Shown piece after piece: positions 37,847 through 40,327 of a stretch of DNA of 40,327 bases. The stretch is taken from the IMG/VR virus record IMGVR_UViG_3300031512_000004, positions 1 to 40,327 of that record, one strand, 5' to 3'. This DNA is from a virus. The position numbers and the translations under genes are program-made. The notes beneath the pieces are model-generated. The model searched no databases. It was not told where the DNA came from and saw only the letters and a program-made list of their open reading frames with translations. Within the stretch, counting starts at the first letter, position 1, and every line of letters starts with the position of its first letter.

Positions 37847-38282
37847 TTATTTCAATATTTTTGATACACCTTCACATTTTGAAATTGTTGTACCTGTAAA
37901 CTGTGTTGGCGTTGCGGGTGCTGGATTGGCTAAAGACATTATGTCTCGCCATAAGATTCTTTTTACTGCATATAAAGAGATTTGTAATCGCGGTTCGTTT
38001 TCGCCAGGTGATGTGGTAAGGGTCTATTTTTATAGTGATACTCGACCTGCTTGGATTTTATTTGCTACAAAAGACCACTGGCGAGATAAATCAAAACTTG
38101 AATGGATAGAGAAAGGATTTGATATGCTAAGTCATATAGAGAAATCTAGATATATCGCATTGCCTGCTGTAGGATGTGGTTTAGGAGGTTTGAATTGGAA
38201 AGATGTAAAGAATCTGGCTATCAAATATTTAGGATATTTACCCAATAAAGAGATTATTTTGATTAAACCCAAGGAGTATTAG
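37830..38282 (+). CDS. Macro-domain protein (ADP-ribose-binding/hydrolase type)
   Basis: A 150-residue single-domain protein. VVPVNCVGVAGAGLAKDIMS is the ADP-ribose-binding loop and ALPAVGCGLGGLNWKDV the second, together the hallmark of macro domains; the pattern is closest to the DarG/TARG1-like type that removes ADP-ribose from nucleic acid or protein. The start is probably GTG at 37830, overlapping the previous gene; spacing to GGAAGG is poor, so it is uncertain. In a phage it could reverse host ADP-ribosylation defences such as DarT-type toxins, or process ADP-ribose signals. This function is inferred. Confidence 0.78.
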   Translation: MLRIANYFNIFDTPSHFEIVVPVNCVGVAGAGLAKDIMSRHKILFTAYKEICNRGSFSPGDVVRVYFYSDTRPAWILFATKDHWRDKSKLEWIEKGFDMLSHIEKSRYIALPAVGCGLGGLNWKDVKNLAIKYLGYLPNKEIILIKPKEY

Positions 38283-38286
38283 GATA

Positions 38287-38361
38287 ATGGTTAAAAAATA
38301 TATTGTTTTATTTCCGTCCGAATTATTGAATGCTTTGGTGGGCATTAAGACGATAGGGTGA
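38287..38361 (+). CDS. Possible 24-residue peptide
   Basis: ATG at 38287 follows AGGAGTATTAGGATA and encodes MVKKYIVLFPSELLNALVGI then KTIG. It may be real or a leftover from the same event that left the methylase fragment next to it. The good ribosome site is the only support. Confidence 0.3.
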   Translation: MVKKYIVLFPSELLNALVGIKTIG

Positions 38362-38475
38362 TGTGCCTATGGAACTAGTAAGCGGGAGAATAAAAACGCT
38401 GAAAACAGGTTTAAAGAGCGAATTTGGTTTAGTCCTCATTGTTTAACGACTGATGGAGAAGTAAATGAAAACTAG
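38362..38475 (+). pseudogene. Decayed C-terminal fragment of a Dam-type methylase
   Basis: The frame reads CAYGTSKRENKNAENRFKER then IWFSPHCL and a divergent tail to TAG at 38473-38475. It aligns with the C-terminus of the Dam-type methylase at 10.5 kb (AYGNSKNKNSPNAENRYKER then IWFNPNC). No start codon or upstream catalytic part remains. It marks a lost second methylase copy or a recombination scar. Confidence 0.75.
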
Positions 38476-38488
38476 AAAGGAGCTTTTT

Positions 38489-38707
38489 ATGGACGAAGAT
38501 AAAAAATTCAAACTTCTAAGAAAAAAGGGATATAATTTTATAATGAGTAAAGAAGGTAATGTTTATTCTGTAAGTTGTAAATCTCCAGCGGGTGATGAGT
38601 ATATTTATTCAATAACTGCAAGTTCTGGTCGAGGAATGACATTTCATTCATTGATAAAGCGACTTTTTTCTACAATGCCCGCTGAAATTTTTACAGAAGA
38701 TGTTTAA
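38489..38707 (+). CDS. Hypothetical protein
   Basis: The ATG at 38489 follows GAAAGGAGCTTTTT; an ATG at 38465 overlaps the methylase remnant and is rejected. The 72-residue product (MDEDKKFKLLRKKGYNFIMS...) is basic with a beta-rich middle (GNVYSVSCKSPAGDEYIYSI). No recognised family. Confidence 0.55.
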   Translation: MDEDKKFKLLRKKGYNFIMSKEGNVYSVSCKSPAGDEYIYSITASSGRGMTFHSLIKRLFSTMPAEIFTEDV

Positions 38708-38746
38708 GCATTTGAACGAAATAAATAGTTTATTGAGGAGGTAGAT

Positions 38747-39721
38747 ATGAGAAGAGCTTTAGTTTTAGGCGCTGGAGGGTTTATTGGAGGACATTTGGTG
38801 AATAGATTGAAAGAAGAAGGATTTTGGGTTAGAGGTGTTGATAGAAAACAAAATGAATGGCAGCCTGTATATACCGACCATTTTATTTTGGGAGATTTAC
38901 GGGATATAAATGTTGTTAAAGAGTCTTTTGAGGGTTCATTTGATTTTGTATTTCAATTGGCTGCTGATATGGGAGGAGCTGGTTTTGTTTTTACTGGGAG
39001 GCATGATGCTGACTTGGTAACAAATTCGGCGATGATTAATTTGAATGTGGCGCGGGTGGCTTCCCAGTCTAATATTGGAGTTTTATTTTTCAGTTCCTCA
39101 GCTTGTGTTTACCCATCCCATAATCAGCTTTATCCTGATAATATCATAATCAGTGAGGACACAGCTTTTCCAGCAAACCCCGATAGCGTTTATGGCTGGG
39201 AAAAATTGTTTAGCGAAATAGTGTATGATTCTTATAGAAGAAATTATAATTTAGACATAAGAGTTGCTAGATTCCACAATATTTATGGGGAGAAGGGGAC
39301 TTGGAAAGGAGGTCGGGAAAAGTCAATCGCAGCATTGTGTAGAAAAATTGCCCAAGCTAAGAATAAAGGAGAAATTGAGGTCTGGGGAGATGGAACGCAA
39401 ACCAGGTCATATCTTCACGTAGAAGATTGTCTAGACGCCGTGCTAGCTTTGGTAAACTCTCCTTATAAAGAGACGGTAAATATTGGCTCTGAGGAGATGG
39501 TTTCGATTAATCAGTTAATTTCTATGATTAGCAGCATAGCTAGAAAAAATATTCGAGTAAAATATGTACTAAATAATGCACCTGTCGGTGTTAAGGCTAG
39601 AACTTCCGATAACAGACTAATCAAAAGACTTTTAGGTTGGTCTCCTAGGATTTCTTTGGAAGAGGGATTGAAGCGGACATATTTTTGGATTGAGGAGCAG
39701 GTTAGAAAGGAGTTAGCATGA
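38747..39721 (+). CDS. GDP-mannose 3,5-epimerase-like NAD-dependent sugar epimerase
   Basis: A 324-residue SDR enzyme. The NAD fold is LVLGAGGFIGGHL; the catalytic Ser/Tyr-x3-Lys are in FFSSSACVYPS and SVYGWEKLFSE. Also present are AADMGGAGF, RFHNIYGEKGTWKGGREKS and EVWGDGTQTRSYLHVEDC, a combination I associate with GDP-mannose 3,5-epimerase (GDP-D-mannose to GDP-L-galactose or gulose). It starts after TTGAGGAGG and is coupled (ATGA) to a glycosyltransferase, suggesting DNA or virion glycosylation or host-surface alteration. Other nucleotide-sugar epimerases remain possible. Confidence 0.82.
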   Translation: MRRALVLGAGGFIGGHLVNRLKEEGFWVRGVDRKQNEWQPVYTDHFILGDLRDINVVKESFEGSFDFVFQLAADMGGAGFVFTGRHDADLVTNSAMINLNVARVASQSNIGVLFFSSSACVYPSHNQLYPDNIIISEDTAFPANPDSVYGWEKLFSEIVYDSYRRNYNLDIRVARFHNIYGEKGTWKGGREKSIAALCRKIAQAKNKGEIEVWGDGTQTRSYLHVEDCLDAVLALVNSPYKETVNIGSEEMVSINQLISMISSIARKNIRVKYVLNNAPVGVKARTSDNRLIKRLLGWSPRISLEEGLKRTYFWIEEQVRKELA

Positions 39722-40327
39722 TTACTACTACAAATCTTTTTGACGTTATTCTTGAGTCAAAGTTGAAAAATTTTTCAATTAAAACTGCTATAGTAACTAC
39801 AACTATTTATAAGCCCTCCAGAGCAATTTTACGATTTTGTGAAATTGCCGAACAACATAACTGTTTATTTATTATAGTTGGTGATTTAAAAACACCTCAT
39901 GAAGATTATTATGAACTTGAAAAAAATTTCAAAAATATAGTTTATCTCTCGCCTGAATTTCAGCAAGATATTGATGTTGAACTTTCTGAGCTAATCGGGT
40001 GGAATTGCATCCAGAGAAGAAATTTAGGTGTTTTATACGCCTATCAGGAGGGCGCTGAATGGATAGCCTTAGTTGATGATGATAATATTCCCTACCATGA
40101 TTGGTATGACTTTATGTTTTTACGAAAATTTACTGGGAGTAATTTTAATGTTTTAAGACCTAAACCTGAAAAACCCGTTCTTGTGAATATTCTTAATTAC
40201 TACACAAAAAAGTATAATTATCTTTTATCGGATATGGTACACGACTCAATGTGGGTTAGGGGATTTCCTTTTGAGTTGTACTTTGATGGTTTACTAGAGG
40301 AATTTGATATTAAATATGACTTACTTG
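39718..40327 (+). CDS. Glycosyltransferase-like protein, 3'-truncated by window end
   Basis: ATG at 39718 overlaps the epimerase stop as ATGA, with AAAGGAG upstream. At least 203 residues are visible. ILRFCEIAEQHNCLFIIVGD and NLGVLYAYQEGAEWIALVDD with the following DNIPYHDWYD give a GT-A-like fold with a DDD metal site. IAL-VDDDN after QRRN resembles STELLO/DUF288- and reversibly-glycosylated-protein-type transferases, an uncertain link. It probably uses the sugar made by the upstream epimerase. A perfect palindrome TTGAAAAATTTTTCAA lies at 39763-39778. Confidence 0.65.
   Translation, partial: MITTTNLFDVILESKLKNFSIKTAIVTTTIYKPSRAILRFCEIAEQHNCLFIIVGDLKTPHEDYYELEKNFKNIVYLSPEFQQDIDVELSELIGWNCIQRRNLGVLYAYQEGAEWIALVDDDNIPYHDWYDFMFLRKFTGSNFNVLRPKPEKPVLVNILNYYTKKYNYLLSDMVHDSMWVRGFPFELYFDGLLEEFDIKYDLL

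Overview
The window reads as part of a large, AT-rich, double-stranded DNA phage genome (or prophage or contig) with strong AAGGAGG-type ribosome binding sites, textbook sigma70/sigmaA promoters and 4-base ATGA gene overlaps. The lysis genes (a GH25 lysozyme with bacterial SH3 repeats, and an M23 peptidase with a C-terminal SH3-like segment) suggest a Gram-positive, Firmicutes-like host. This is an inference from domain style only; no host gene is present.

Layout. (1) 1-6.0 kb, rightward: tail or receptor-binding structural genes, two membrane proteins and a tail-fibre assembly chaperone. (2) 6.0-11.1 kb, rightward: a holin-like protein, a serine protease-lysozyme-SH3 fusion, an M23 peptidase and a Dam-type methylase, ending against a convergent HNH endonuclease. 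(3) 11.4-16.4 kb, rightward: an accessory island unlike the rest. It is locally GC-rich, holds small unrecognised genes including two duplicated pairs, has many short perfect hairpins inside the coding sequences, and has four copies of a structured leader-RNA-like element. (4) 16.4-18.2 kb, rightward: zinc-ribbon proteins and a RuvB-like AAA+ ATPase, closed by a bidirectional terminator. (5) 34.9-18.5 kb, leftward: the replication and nucleotide block. In order of transcription this is family A DNA polymerase, RecA, ssDNA-binding protein, a PD-(D/E)XK resolvase-like nuclease, a sigma-region-4-like protein, a DEDD exonuclease, a Csx16-like protein, an RNA ligase, DnaB helicase and a TOPRIM primase. 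A second leftward unit then carries zinc-finger proteins, two DNA methyltransferases, dUTPase and a class II ribonucleotide reductase. (6) 35.2-40.3 kb, rightward: small zinc-finger proteins, tRNA-Arg(UCU), a Cas4/RecB-like nuclease, a macro-domain protein, a decayed methylase fragment, a GDP-mannose 3,5-epimerase-like enzyme and a partial glycosyltransferase.

Transcription. Divergent promoters at 35.2 kb share a back-to-back -35 palindrome and split the leftward replication operon from the rightward early genes. Further consensus promoters lie at 36.19 (+), 31.84 (-), 28.03 (-), 23.69 (-), 11.70 (+) and 8.04 kb (+); two of these are inside coding sequences.

Most notable: the hairpin-packed island with its repeated leader element is the best candidate for an undescribed system. 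A phage-borne Csx16 homologue, a macro-domain protein, an RNA ligase and a tRNA form a plausible set of RNA-level or nucleotide-signal counter-defence genes. Small genes that are easy to miss are listed: a 56-residue zinc-finger protein at 23.5 kb, a 48-residue acidic protein at 37.7 kb, a 48-residue protein at 10.9 kb, a 20-residue hydrophobic peptide at 12.55 kb and a frameshifted zinc-ribbon gene at 17.2 kb.
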